From Xanthomarina sp. F1114 (lineage in GTDB: Bacteria; Bacteroidota; Bacteroidia; Flavobacteriales; Flavobacteriaceae): 64,000 bases of DNA. The stretch is taken from assembly GCF_026410255.1 (NCBI RefSeq), contig NZ_JAPMLL010000013.1, positions 1 to 64,000 on the forward strand, given 5' to 3'. A model generated the notes under the pieces. The model worked only from the letters and a program-made list of their open reading frames with translations. It made no database searches and was not told the origin of the DNA. The position numbers were made by a program, and so were the translations under genes. Shown here in pieces: positions 14,840 to 24,495 of this stretch; the first letter of the stretch is position 1, and each line of letters starts with the position of its first letter.

Positions 14840-15787
14840 TTAGAGCACTTTCGAAGAGTCTTCAAATGAAAATCCATTTAAAAGTGATTTTGCATCCATT
14901 TTTCGCTTTCCTGGAAGCTTTAATTCTTTTATATTTATAAAGCCTTCATTTACTGCTACTTTAATTTCTTTTTTACTTATTATAAGTTCTCCTATAGCCA
15001 ATTGGTGGTTTTCTTTTTCTATTTCCGACGAATAGATTTTTACATCTAAAGTGTCTTCACCAGTTTTTAAATAGGTCCATGCTGCCGGATATGGGCTCAG
15101 GCCTCGAATTTTATTATAAATACGCACTATATTATCTGACCAATCTATTTTACAGTTATCTCTATTCAGTTTATAAGCCGTTTTAGCGCCTTCGGTTTCA
15201 GGTTGAGCTTGAGTATGAACCTTTTTACTTTCTATAAGGGCTACAGTTTCTAAAACGAGTTCACTTCCCAGATGCATCAGTTTATCATGTAAACTGCCAG
15301 CATTCTCTGTGGGCTCAATAGCTATTTCCTTTTGAAGGATAATTTCACCTGTATCAATTTTTTCATCTATAAAGAAAGTAGAAACCCCTGTTTTTGTTTC
15401 TCCATTTATAATAGCCCAATTAATAGGTGCAGCACCTCGGTAATCTGGTAATAGAGATGCGTGTAGGTTAAAAGTACCGTATTCTGGAATTTCCCAAACA
15501 ACTTTTGGAAGCATTCTAAAGGCCACAACAATTTGTAGATTGGCGTTTAAGGCTTTTAATTCTTTTAGAAAGTCTTCGTTTTTTAAGTTGGTAGGCTGCA
15601 TTATATGTAAACCTTCCGATTTAGCATAAACCTTTACCGCACTTTCATTAAGTTTTCTTCCTCGTCCTGCTGGTTTATCTGGTGCCGTAATAACTCCAAC
15701 AACTTGATGTTTTTTTTCTACTAATGATTTTAAAATGGAAACTGCAAAATCAGGAGTTCCCATAAATACAATTCTTAAATCGTTCAT
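14840..15787 (-). CDS. fmt: Methionyl-tRNA formyltransferase
   Basis: The 315-residue enzyme formylates initiator Met-tRNA with 10-formyltetrahydrofolate. The catalytic region FNLHASLLPDYRGAAPI (Asn and His) and the EKIDTGEII Asp are in place, and the C-terminal tRNA-binding domain (LSPYPAAWT onward) is complete. The start ATG lies 2 bp past the stop of recQ, so the two are in one operon. Confidence 0.95.
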   Translation of the reverse strand: MNDLRIVFMGTPDFAVSILKSLVEKKHQVVGVITAPDKPAGRGRKLNESAVKVYAKSEGLHIMQPTNLKNEDFLKELKALNANLQIVVAFRMLPKVVWEIPEYGTFNLHASLLPDYRGAAPINWAIINGETKTGVSTFFIDEKIDTGEIILQKEIAIEPTENAGSLHDKLMHLGSELVLETVALIESKKVHTQAQPETEGAKTAYKLNRDNCKIDWSDNIVRIYNKIRGLSPYPAAWTYLKTGEDTLDVKIYSSEIEKENHQLAIGELIISKKEIKVAVNEGFINIKELKLPGKRKMDAKSLLNGFSFEDSSKVL

Positions 15788-15789
15788 GA

Positions 15790-17685
15790 TTAATGTAATT
15801 TGTAGGTGTTTTTATTAGTTATGCTAATTAATTGATGTTCTAATAACAATTTTAGCACCTTCTTTAAATCTGTTTCAGAACAGGAAATCTGTTCCATTAA
15901 TTCTCTCGAACTTAAATCCTTTACAGTTAAAGCTTGTAAAACTTCCGTTTGAATTTGTTTTGGATCTGCTCTATTTTGCTTCTTGTTTTTCTTGATGCAC
16001 ACCGAACAAATACCGCAATCTTCTACATTTTTTTCACCAAAATAGGAGAGGAGCTGTACGCTTTTACACGTCTCATTATTTTCTACATAATCTATGACTG
16101 AATGTACTTGATTATACTTTAGCTTATTTTGGTTTTCTATATAGTGGGAGATTCTGTTAATAGCCATATCGTCTTCCCTAGGTTGCAGATAGGTAACTTC
16201 AGAATCTGTAGTAGAAAGGCTTAAGGTAATTATTTCGTCTTTCTCTAATTGCTTTAAAGATTTAAATAAGTAATCTTCGGAAACAGCTGCCTTTTCTGAA
16301 ACTAACAAACTATTTATTTTTGTATCGTGTTCAAATATTCCTCCATAAGTTCTAAGGATTGTTTTAACAATTACGCTTAACTCCGGATGGGTTTCTAAAT
16401 ATGAAAACAAGGACTTATTAGTGATAATAAACTGAAGACTTGTTTTCTTATTAAACTGTTTAGATAATGTTATAAGACTGGTTCTATCTAATAGTTGCAA
16501 GGCATTATAGGTAATTAAACCAGGCAACTGATAGGTTTTGCAAAAGTCGTTAAAGTTGAAGTTATACAAGGTGTTTTGCCCTTCGCCATAAGATATTTGA
16601 AAATAGTTACTAAGTTTTCTATAAATATGTTTGACATCCTTAATGCTTGGTAAGGTTTTTAAAAACTGATTTTTAACTAAGAGCAGATCGCTTTTATTTT
16701 TTAAAATAACAGCAAAAGCTTTTTCGCCATTTCTGCCTGCCCGTCCAGCTTCTTGAAAATAACTCTCAATACTTTCGGGTAAATTAATATGAATAACCGT
16801 TTTAACATCCGGTTTATCGATTCCCATTCCAAAAGCATTAGTAGCGACCATTACTTGTTTTTGGTTGTTTATCCACTCGTGTTGATGTGTGTCTTTTACC
16901 TTATTAGATAAGCCGCCATGATAGGCTGTGGCCGAAATACCTTTTTTGTTTAAAAAATTGGATATCTCTATAGTTAGGCGTCTACTTCTTACATATACTA
17001 TGGCCGATTGTGGATTTTTTTTTAAAATAGTTTCCAGTCTGTAATGCTTGTCGTCTTCATCAAAAGTCATATAAGCCAGATTAGACCGTTTAAACGACTG
17101 TTTAAATATTTTAGGTTGAATAAAATCTAGTTCTTCCACTATATCTTCCACCACTGTAGGCGTAGCAGAAGCAGTTAGAGCAATGCAGTTTACCGAAGGT
17201 TTTATCTGACGCAGTAATTCAATATTTTTATAAGCAGGTCTGAAATCATTTCCCCATTGAGAGATACAATGAGCCTCATCTACAGCTATTAAATTTACAG
17301 GCATTTGTTTAATTCTATCCTGTACTAATTCTTGTTGAAGTCTTTCTGGAGATAAATAGAGAAACTTATAATTACCGTAAATACAATTGTCTAATAAAGT
17401 GTCCAGTTCGCCATAAGAGATACCACTTGTAATGCATAAAGCTTTAATCCCTTTTTGCTGTAACGCGTTAACCTGGTCTTTCATTAAAGCAATTAGTGGC
17501 GATACAACAATACAAATACCATCTTTAGCTAGAGCAGGAATTTGAAAACATAAAGATTTTCCTCCTCCAGTTGGCAATAGAGCAAAGACATCTTCCCCTT
17601 GTAAAACAGCTTCAATTATTTCTTCTTGAAGAGGTCTGAACGAGGTAAAGTTCCAATACCGCTCTAAAATATTTATAGGGTGCAT
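15790..17685 (-). CDS. recQ: ATP-dependent DNA helicase RecQ
   Basis: The 631-residue protein has the RecQ helicase motifs: LPTGGGKSLCFQIP (Walker A), VDEAHCISQWGNDFRP (DEAH), VATNAFGMGIDKPDV and QEAGRAGRNGE. The four zinc-binding cysteines follow (ETCKSVQLLSYF, then DCGICSVC). A winged-helix region ends the protein; there is no HRDC domain, as is usual for the second RecQ of flavobacteria. It unwinds DNA in recombination repair. Confidence 0.92.
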   Translation of the reverse strand: MHPINILERYWNFTSFRPLQEEIIEAVLQGEDVFALLPTGGGKSLCFQIPALAKDGICIVVSPLIALMKDQVNALQQKGIKALCITSGISYGELDTLLDNCIYGNYKFLYLSPERLQQELVQDRIKQMPVNLIAVDEAHCISQWGNDFRPAYKNIELLRQIKPSVNCIALTASATPTVVEDIVEELDFIQPKIFKQSFKRSNLAYMTFDEDDKHYRLETILKKNPQSAIVYVRSRRLTIEISNFLNKKGISATAYHGGLSNKVKDTHQHEWINNQKQVMVATNAFGMGIDKPDVKTVIHINLPESIESYFQEAGRAGRNGEKAFAVILKNKSDLLLVKNQFLKTLPSIKDVKHIYRKLSNYFQISYGEGQNTLYNFNFNDFCKTYQLPGLITYNALQLLDRTSLITLSKQFNKKTSLQFIITNKSLFSYLETHPELSVIVKTILRTYGGIFEHDTKINSLLVSEKAAVSEDYLFKSLKQLEKDEIITLSLSTTDSEVTYLQPREDDMAINRISHYIENQNKLKYNQVHSVIDYVENNETCKSVQLLSYFGEKNVEDCGICSVCIKKNKKQNRADPKQIQTEVLQALTVKDLSSRELMEQISCSETDLKKVLKLLLEHQLISITNKNTYKLH

Positions 17686-17701
17686 TTATTTATAAGGTGC
17701 A

Positions 17702-18253
17702 TTACAGCTCTTTTAAGGTTTCTAAAAGGTAATCTACTCGATTCTCAACCGTATCAAAGGGAATATTTATTAAGTTGTAGTGATATTTTTTATAAGTATT
17801 GAGTAATTGTTCGTGTATTTCTACAGCCTGGTCAAAGTTTTCATAACGCTCACTATCACTAATAAAAATCTCTTGCCATGGTTCTAATACATATACTTGA
17901 GTGTATTTACAGGATTTACAGGCCGATATAAACTCTTCTGGATATGTTTCTTCGGCAAAATCCATATATGCCAAAACGTCTGGTACACCTCTGTCTAAAA
18001 AAACCAGTTTATTTTCTAAGTTTAATGCGGTTTTATATTGCTGCACTCGACCTTCTAATAATCTTTGGCTAAATAAAAAGGGGTCACTTAAAAAAAGTTG
18101 TTCCACTCCTTCTTTTCTAGCGTCCAGAGTTATTTGCCTAGAAATTTCTTCCAAACAGGTATATCCTCTTTTAGTTAATTCGTTAATTAAAGATGTTTTT
18201 CCAGTTCCTGGTCCCCCAGTAATTACAATTCTATTTAAACTCAAAATTGGCAA
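17702..18253 (-). CDS. AAA_28-type P-loop NTPase
   Basis: The 183-residue protein begins IVITGGPGTGKTSLINEL (Walker A at residues 13-21) and has LVFLDRGVPDVLAYMDF as the Walker B region, which fits the AAA_28/NadR-like kinase group of unknown substrate. The only start in reach is TTG at 18253 (a second TTG is three codons later), which is unusual. It lies 16 bp upstream of recQ and may start the recQ-fmt operon. Confidence 0.75.
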   Translation of the reverse strand: MPILSLNRIVITGGPGTGKTSLINELTKRGYTCLEEISRQITLDARKEGVEQLFLSDPFLFSQRLLEGRVQQYKTALNLENKLVFLDRGVPDVLAYMDFAEETYPEEFISACKSCKYTQVYVLEPWQEIFISDSERYENFDQAVEIHEQLLNTYKKYHYNLINIPFDTVENRVDYLLETLKEL

Positions 18254-18402
18254 GGTTTTGGCTGTAAAATTCGTGATTTAAATCTTAAATAAAAAATACT
18301 AGGGAAATAGTATCTCAACAAATTTGAAAAATTATAATAAAAAGCCTTATTTTTTAATATAAATTAAGGATATTGAATAAAAATAACGATAAGAAACAAC
18401 CT

Positions 18403-18696
18403 ATGGATAGTAATAATAAAACAGAAGAGTTTTACACAAAATTAAAATCGCAGCTATACGATACTTCCTCGTGGCCAGCAGAATATTTATACAAGTTTAT
18501 TGTTAAATCTGAATTAGATAAGGTGGCAGAGCTTGAGGTGATTTTTGATAATTTGGGTGCTGTTATTCGCACTAAAGAGTCTAAAAACGGAAAATATACC
18601 AGTATTTCGGTCAGTGTTAAAATGAAAGACCCGGAACAAGTTATCGAAAAATATAAGGAAGTAGCAGAAAAAGTTGAAGGCGTTATTAGTCTTTAA
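18403..18696 (+). CDS. DUF493 family protein (YbeD-like)
   Basis: The 97-residue protein fits DUF493: FYTKLKSQLYDTSSWPAEYLYKFIVK and GKYTSISVSVKMKDPEQVIEKYKEV, an ACT-like fold. Function is unknown. The ATG at 18403 is chosen; an upstream TTG at 18373 with AAGGA before it would add ten Lys/Asn-rich residues. Confidence 0.8.
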   Translation: MDSNNKTEEFYTKLKSQLYDTSSWPAEYLYKFIVKSELDKVAELEVIFDNLGAVIRTKESKNGKYTSISVSVKMKDPEQVIEKYKEVAEKVEGVISL

Positions 18697-18762
18697 TTAT
18701 TTTTCGTACTTTGCGCATGCATAATTAACTTCGTGCAAAACTTATAATACCACACATTTATT

Positions 18763-19410
18763 TTGATAGATAGTTTAGAATACAACACCGAGCGTGAGCA
18801 TTTAATCATTCCAGAATATGGTCGTCATATGCAGAAAATGATTACTTATGCAAAAACGCGTGAAACAAAAGAAGAACGCAATAAAGTAGCTAAGGCCATT
18901 ATCTCTGTTATGGGAAATCTACAACCGCATTTACGCGATGTCCCAGATTTTCAACATAAACTTTGGGATCAATTGTTTATTATGGCCGATTTTGACATTG
19001 ATGTCGATTCGCCATATCCCAAACCTTCCAAAGAGGAGTTATATGCAAGTCCGGAACCTTTAGAGTACCCTCAAAATCACCCCAAATATAGATTCTACGG
19101 AAATAATATTAAAACCATGATTGATGTAGCATGTACTTGGGAGGATGGAGAATTAAAGGATGCTTTAATTTACACGATTGCCAATCATATGAAAAAGTGT
19201 TTCTTAAACTGGAATAAAGATACGGTAGAAGACGAAGTTATTTTTGGTCATTTATTCGAATTGTCCAATGGGAGAATAAACCTTAAAAATGCAGACGAGG
19301 ATTTAACGGATGCATCGAGTTTAATGAGAAGTAAGAAAAAGCATTCTTCCAGTTCCAAAAAATCGCATCACAAAAAAAGTACTACAAACAGAACAAGGAA
19401 ACGTTATTAA
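18763..19410 (+). CDS. DUF4290 family protein
   Basis: The 215-residue protein is typical of the Bacteroidota-only DUF4290: LEYNTEREHLIIPEYGRHMQKMI at the start, then NHPKYRFYGNNI and a basic Ser/Lys-rich tail. The family motif begins at once, so the TTG at 18763 is the likely start. It lies 9 bp upstream of murA and is probably co-transcribed with it. Confidence 0.8.
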   Translation: MIDSLEYNTEREHLIIPEYGRHMQKMITYAKTRETKEERNKVAKAIISVMGNLQPHLRDVPDFQHKLWDQLFIMADFDIDVDSPYPKPSKEELYASPEPLEYPQNHPKYRFYGNNIKTMIDVACTWEDGELKDALIYTIANHMKKCFLNWNKDTVEDEVIFGHLFELSNGRINLKNADEDLTDASSLMRSKKKHSSSSKKSHHKKSTTNRTRKRY

Positions 19411-19419
19411 CCTAGACGT

Positions 19420-20730
19420 ATGGGAATTTTTAAAATTGAAGGAGGTCACCAATTAAAAGGAAAAATACAACCTCAAGGAGCAAAAAACGAAGCTCTACAA
19501 ATATTATGTGCCGTCTTACTGACTCCAGAATTAGTTACAATTAACAATATTCCAGATATTGTTGATGTTAATAAACTAATAGATTTACTTAAAAAACTAG
19601 GGGTTAAAGTAACTAAGATAGATTCAGGTTCTTATACTTTTAAGGCAGATGAATTACATTTAGAATATTTAGAATCCGAAGCGTTTAAAGAAGACGGAAA
19701 AGGGTTACGAGGATCCATTATGATTGTTGGACCACTTTTAGCCCGTTTTGGAAGAGGATATATTCCAAAACCAGGTGGAGATAAAATTGGACGAAGAAGA
19801 TTAGATACTCATTTTGAAGGCTTTATTAAGCTAGGAGCCACATTTAGATATAATAGAGAAGAACACTTTTACGGTGTTGAAGCTAAGAGGTTAAAAGGCG
19901 CTTATATGCTTCTTGATGAAGCTTCTGTAACTGGAACAGCCAATATTGTAATGGCTGCTGTTTTAGCTGAAGGAAGGACAACTATTTACAATGCAGCTTG
20001 CGAACCTTATTTGCAACAGCTTTGCAAAATGCTTAATCGCATGGGCGCAAAAATTAGTGGTATTGGTTCCAATATGTTAGTTATTGATGGCGTTGACTCG
20101 TTAGGTGGTACAGAACACCGCATGCTTCCAGATATGATTGAAATTGGGAGTTGGATTGGTTTAGCAGCTATGACTAAAAGCGAATTGACTATAACGAATG
20201 TTAGTTGGGACGATTTAGGGCAAATTCCGGATGTTTTTAGAAAATTAGGGATTACTGTTGAACGTAAAGGAGACGACATTTATATTCCAAAACATACAGA
20301 CGGTTACGAAATTCAGAATTATATTGATGGTTCTATTTTAACTATTTCTGATGCGCCTTGGCCTGGATTTACACCAGATCTACTAAGTATTATTTTAGTA
20401 GTTGCCACACAAGCAAGAGGTAGTGTTTTAATACATCAAAAAATGTTTGAAAGTCGTTTGTTCTTTGTAGATAAGTTAATTGATATGGGCGCAAAAATTA
20501 TTCTTTGCGATCCACACCGGGCGGTTGTAATTGGACACGATTTTAAATCGCAATTAAAAGCTACTACAATGACTTCTCCAGACATTAGAGCAGGAGTGTC
20601 TTTATTAATTGCAGCACTGTCTGCAAAAGGGATATCTACCATTCATAATATTGAACAAATAGATAGAGGTTATGAAAATATTGATACGCGTCTTCGCGCT
20701 ATTGGATCAAAAATAGAAAGAATTTCATAA
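19420..20730 (+). CDS. murA: UDP-N-acetylglucosamine 1-carboxyvinyltransferase
   Basis: The 436-residue enzyme makes the first committed step of peptidoglycan synthesis from UDP-GlcNAc and phosphoenolpyruvate. QGAKN with Lys22-Asn23, LRGSIMIVGPLLARFG and the later DMIEIGSWIGLAA are conserved. The active-site loop, usually PGGCAIGxRP, reads PGGDKIGRRR here: the cysteine that fosfomycin alkylates is replaced by Asp121. Known Asp-type MurA enzymes (mycobacteria, chlamydiae) are active and fosfomycin resistant. Confidence 0.93.
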   Translation: MGIFKIEGGHQLKGKIQPQGAKNEALQILCAVLLTPELVTINNIPDIVDVNKLIDLLKKLGVKVTKIDSGSYTFKADELHLEYLESEAFKEDGKGLRGSIMIVGPLLARFGRGYIPKPGGDKIGRRRLDTHFEGFIKLGATFRYNREEHFYGVEAKRLKGAYMLLDEASVTGTANIVMAAVLAEGRTTIYNAACEPYLQQLCKMLNRMGAKISGIGSNMLVIDGVDSLGGTEHRMLPDMIEIGSWIGLAAMTKSELTITNVSWDDLGQIPDVFRKLGITVERKGDDIYIPKHTDGYEIQNYIDGSILTISDAPWPGFTPDLLSIILVVATQARGSVLIHQKMFESRLFFVDKLIDMGAKIILCDPHRAVVIGHDFKSQLKATTMTSPDIRAGVSLLIAALSAKGISTIHNIEQIDRGYENIDTRLRAIGSKIERIS

Positions 20731-20770
20731 GGAGAAGTTCGAAGAAAACCTTTTTATCACAAATACATAT

Positions 20771-20814
20771 GGGAACTCAGCATGATTACCTTTTCAGGTT
20801 TCATTAGAGTTCCC
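20771..20814 (+). terminator. Terminator of murA
   Basis: GGGAACTC/GAGTTCCC stem with a long loop, 40 bp past the murA stop, followed by ATTATTATTTT. Confidence 0.5.
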
Positions 20815-20887
20815 ATTATTATTTTAAATGCGATGTTCGTTTAAATCAAAAAGCTAGTTTTAATTTAAACACGCAGATTTTTATTTG

Positions 20888-21145
20888 TTAAGCAGTTAAA
20901 GGTCTTCCTTTTAACCTTTTTTCAACCTTTTGCTTCATAGCAGTTAGACGTTTCATAAGTTCCATGATTTTTTCGTCTTTCTTAGTTTTGTATATTTCGT
21001 TTAAACCAAGAATTAAAGATTTTGCCTCTCTTGAAATTTCAATGCGATCGCTTGTAGATAGAGATCTTAAACTTGTTTTTTCAAATTCTAAAGCTTTGTC
21101 TATAAGTTCCATATTATTATTGTTTAATTGTTTTCCTTTGCACAT
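20888..21145 (-). CDS. Small conserved-type helical protein
   Basis: The 85-residue protein is predicted to be mainly helical: MELIDKALEFEKTSLRSLST and LMKRLTAMKQKVEKRLKGRPL. No family is recognised. The ATG at 21145 is used; another at 21112 would remove the short Cys-containing N-terminus, and the frame continues to a TTG at 21172. Confidence 0.5.
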   Translation of the reverse strand: MCKGKQLNNNNMELIDKALEFEKTSLRSLSTSDRIEISREAKSLILGLNEIYKTKKDEKIMELMKRLTAMKQKVEKRLKGRPLTA

Positions 21146-21366
21146 AGTACAATTGTTTTTGTTAATATCCAAATTCTTTAATTTATAAATACTAGAAATT
21201 GAGAATATTAGCCCAAAAAAATTGATGGTGGTAATAAAGAGAATATTTCTTGAGAAGACAAATCTTTAACCAAACTTTAGCAAATAAGTTGTCTTTAAAA
21301 TTTTTATTTCTCTTGTCTCAAATACATCTTTAGTATGTTTATTATTAGTCTTAATGCTTAGACCGA

Positions 21367-22680
21367 CTATATGAACTGTTTAAAATTATTTATTTTTATA
21401 TCTTTTGCTTTTAAATCGAACATTAAATTATATAGACCAAAGAATGTTCTATTCATATAGATAAAGTGCTTAGAACCTCTGTTGGCATTGTATTTTCTTA
21501 TTTCTGAATTTTTAGAATAATGCTCACCCAATTGTGCTATTTTTAAAAAGAAATCGGCATCAGAAAAATCGAAGGTTTCATCTTGCAACGGAAGAGAAAA
21601 CAAGCTTAACATATTATAAAACATTTTAGAGAAGAACGCTTTCTCTTCTTCGGTGTCTTCTGTTTTTAATATTTCTAATTCGTATAATTTAGAGATAAAT
21701 ATGTCTTTATTTTCAATATTTTCTTTTTTTGCTAATTCAAAATAGGGAAGATAAAAATCTTCTGGAATGGTTTTAACACAGCCAAAATCTAGAGCAATTA
21801 ATTTGCTGTCTTTTGATATTAAAAAATTCCCAGGATGAGGATCTGCGTGGACTTTTTTAAGAGAATGAATTTGAAACATATAGAAATCCCATAAGGCTTG
21901 CCCTATAACACTCGCTTTTTCTGTGTCTGTATTGTGCTTTGTAAATTCAGATAAATGCTCTCCTTCCATAAAGTCCATAGTAATTATTCTGTCGGACGAC
22001 AAGCTGGCATAATACTCTGGAAATTTTAAATTTGGAATATGTGTACAAGCTTTTGCAATTTCTTGACTTTGCTTGACTTCTAAAATATAGTTGGTTTCTT
22101 CAATAAGTTTGGTTTCAACTTCTTTAAAGTATTTTTCAGAATCTTTCGCTTTAATATTAAACATATTCATAGCGACGGGTTTTACCATAGCTAAATCGGT
22201 AGCAATACTTTCTGCCACTCCTGGATATTGTATTTTAACAGCTAGTTTTTTGCCATCCTTTTCAGCTAAATGAACTTGACCAATACTGGCTGCATTTATA
22301 GAGGTGGCATTAAATTTGTCGTAGAGTTCTTCAGGTGTTTTACCAAAGTATTTTTTAAAGGTTTTTAGCACTAAAGGAGGAGATAATGGCGGAACCGAGA
22401 ATTGCGCTAAGGAAAACTTTTCAACATAAGCTTGAGGTAATATAGTTTTCTCCATACTTAACATTTGCGCCATCTTTAAAGCACTTCCTTTAAGTTGTTT
22501 TAGACTGTTATAAATGTCGTTAGCATTGCTCTTGTCCAATCGGTTTTTGGCATCCTCTTTATTTGTAACCATCTTGTCGCCGTAATACTTTAAGTAGTTT
22601 ACGCCCACTTTGGCACCCGTAGAAACTAATTTTGATGCACGTTGAATTTTGGATGTTGGAATTTTGTCTATGGTTTTCAT
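21367..22680 (-). CDS. ABC1/UbiB (AarF) family atypical kinase
   Basis: The 437-residue protein carries the ABC1 motifs: the KxGQ-like stretch LKGSALKMAQMLSME, then ASIGQVHLA with LAVKIQYPG (Lys), and VHADPHPGNFLISKDSKLIALDFGCVK, which has the catalytic Asp and the DFG-like motif. Such proteins are ATPases or kinases linked to lipid and quinone metabolism. The start overlaps the TetR gene by 4 bp (ATGA), so regulation by that protein is likely. Confidence 0.85.
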   Translation of the reverse strand: MKTIDKIPTSKIQRASKLVSTGAKVGVNYLKYYGDKMVTNKEDAKNRLDKSNANDIYNSLKQLKGSALKMAQMLSMEKTILPQAYVEKFSLAQFSVPPLSPPLVLKTFKKYFGKTPEELYDKFNATSINAASIGQVHLAEKDGKKLAVKIQYPGVAESIATDLAMVKPVAMNMFNIKAKDSEKYFKEVETKLIEETNYILEVKQSQEIAKACTHIPNLKFPEYYASLSSDRIITMDFMEGEHLSEFTKHNTDTEKASVIGQALWDFYMFQIHSLKKVHADPHPGNFLISKDSKLIALDFGCVKTIPEDFYLPYFELAKKENIENKDIFISKLYELEILKTEDTEEEKAFFSKMFYNMLSLFSLPLQDETFDFSDADFFLKIAQLGEHYSKNSEIRKYNANRGSKHFIYMNRTFFGLYNLMFDLKAKDIKINNFKQFI

Positions 22681-23336
22681 GAGCTCATATTTGCTTTTTC
22701 TTTAAATAAAAATTTACCCAGATCGATCACGCTTTTAAGGGGCGTAGTTTGTACTAAATCGAAACTTGTATTTACAGATTTTTCTATAAAAATATCTGTT
22801 TTTTCAAAAGAAGGAGAACTATCGTCCATCCAGAACTTTATGGTAATTAGTAATTGTATCCAAGCTGATTCTCGCAAGCCTTTTTCTTGTAATTTATTGA
22901 TTTGTTTATGTTGTAAATCAAGTATTTCTATATCGAGACTATCAATGTAGGCTATATAACTTTTTCTAAGTTCAGATAGCTTTGAAAGTTTCTTTAAACT
23001 GTGTTTGTCTTGTTCTAAAACATAGATAACAAAGCTCCTGTTTGCAGTTAGATTTTCGAAAAATGTAAAGTAGAAACTCAGGAGCTTGTTTCGGGCATCG
23101 AAAGACTTATAGTCATCACTTTTTTCTAATAGTGCTGTGGTATTTTCAAAAAATGTTTTAAAAACCTGTTTTTCTAACACTTCGAAAGACGCAAAATACT
23201 TATAGAAATCTTGTTCGTTTAATTTGTTGTCTTTTGTAAATAAATATACTGTATGCTCAGTTTTGCCTTTTTCTAGCACATAGTTCATATACAAAGCGAT
23301 TAGTTCTGCTTTAGAAATTGTTTTCTTTTTTGCCAT
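22677..23336 (-). CDS. TetR-like regulator coupled to the ABC1 kinase gene
   Basis: The 219-residue protein begins with a TetR-type helix-turn-helix (SKAELIALYMNYVLEKGKTE, then LNEQDFYKYFASFEVLEKQVF) and continues with an all-helical ligand domain. It overlaps the kinase gene by 4 bp. The combination of a TetR-like protein and an ABC1 kinase suggests that it senses the kinase-related lipid, but this is inference. Confidence 0.7.
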   Translation of the reverse strand: MAKKKTISKAELIALYMNYVLEKGKTEHTVYLFTKDNKLNEQDFYKYFASFEVLEKQVFKTFFENTTALLEKSDDYKSFDARNKLLSFYFTFFENLTANRSFVIYVLEQDKHSLKKLSKLSELRKSYIAYIDSLDIEILDLQHKQINKLQEKGLRESAWIQLLITIKFWMDDSSPSFEKTDIFIEKSVNTSFDLVQTTPLKSVIDLGKFLFKEKANMSS

Positions 23337-23487
23337 AATTTCTCTAATTTTAAGTAAAGATAATAAACGTCTAACTTTTTAAGTGTTAAATTAGACAATT
23401 TTAACATTTAAAATTATCTAATAAAAAACCAACACATAATTATTTTTGATAAAGTTGTATATTTGAAAAAACTATGACATAAATAAT

Positions 23488-23916
23488 ATGAAGAATACTA
23501 AATTTTTATTCACTTTTTTATTCGCTATAATAGCCAACAGTTTAATTGCTCAAAATGGTATGTCCGATAAGCAAATTAGACGTCAAGCAGCAAAAGTAGA
23601 CACTGTTTATACGGTACAAGAAAGAGCTAATATAGAGCAGTGGTTCAACAACAGGATAGATGAGATGAACCTTTCTGCAGAAAAGAGAGAAGAGTATGAC
23701 ACTGTAGTGTATTCTTATATCTACCAAATGAGTCGCTTAAACGATAAAGATAAAGGGTATAGCATTGATGAAATTCATGTAAGATTTGATGAGATTGTTG
23801 ATACTATGAATGCTGAATTGAAGACTTTTTTATCAAATGAGCAATATATCAATCACCTAGAAAATTTTGGTAAGATTGTTAGAAGTATCTATCATAAGTA
23901 TGGTTGGGAAGACTAA
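23488..23916 (+). CDS. Secreted protein, first of a tandem duplicate pair
   Basis: The 142-residue protein has a signal peptide (cut after IANSLIAQ) and a helical body rich in charged residues: RRQAAKVDTVYTVQERANIE, then EMNLS and YQMSRLNDKDKGYS. It is about 65% identical to the next gene by eye over the mature part. A TATATTTG box lies at 23458-23465, but it leaves little room for a leader. Function is unknown. Confidence 0.7.
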   Translation: MKNTKFLFTFLFAIIANSLIAQNGMSDKQIRRQAAKVDTVYTVQERANIEQWFNNRIDEMNLSAEKREEYDTVVYSYIYQMSRLNDKDKGYSIDEIHVRFDEIVDTMNAELKTFLSNEQYINHLENFGKIVRSIYHKYGWED

Positions 23917-23989
23917 GTATCGTTTTCTAAATGATGCGACAATTTAAAAGTTGTTTTTATATTTTTTTTAACTAACTAATCTTCTCAAA

Positions 23990-24418
23990 ATGAATTATAT
24001 TTTAACCGTTTTCATAGCTGTATTTTTTATAGGAACTAATTTTTCATTCGCTCAGAACGAGATGTCTGGCAAGCAAATGAAAAGACAAGCAACCAAAGTT
24101 GATACTGTTTTTACTGTTGAAGAAAGATCTAAGATTGACATTTGGTTTAATAACCGTGTTAACGAGATGAATTTGTCCGATGAGGTGAGAGAGGAATATG
24201 ATACCACTGTTTTTACTTACGTATACGAAATGAGTCGTTTAAACGACAAGGACAAAAACTACAGTGTGGATGAGATGCATGTCGAGTTTGATAAGCTTGT
24301 TGACAAAATGAATGCAGACGTAAAGCAGATTTTAACAAAAGATCAATATATTAACTTTTTAGAAAATTTTGGAAAAATAGCCAGAATAATCTATCAGCGA
24401 TTTGGCTGGGAAGATTAA
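23990..24418 (+). CDS. Secreted protein, second of a tandem duplicate pair
   Basis: Also 142 residues, with a signal peptide ending FSFAQ and the same body: MKRQATKVDTVFTVEERSKI, EMNLS, YEMSRLNDKDKNYS, and the same C-terminal GWED. The pair arose by tandem duplication; the 73-bp spacer shows no promoter box. Both proteins would be periplasmic. Confidence 0.7.
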   Translation: MNYILTVFIAVFFIGTNFSFAQNEMSGKQMKRQATKVDTVFTVEERSKIDIWFNNRVNEMNLSDEVREEYDTTVFTYVYEMSRLNDKDKNYSVDEMHVEFDKLVDKMNADVKQILTKDQYINFLENFGKIARIIYQRFGWED

Positions 24419-24495
24419 GTTTTTATTAACAAGCTTTTAGCAGCTTTAAAGCTATTTTTACCTTTTTAATTTAATTATTTTAAAACAAAACAAAC

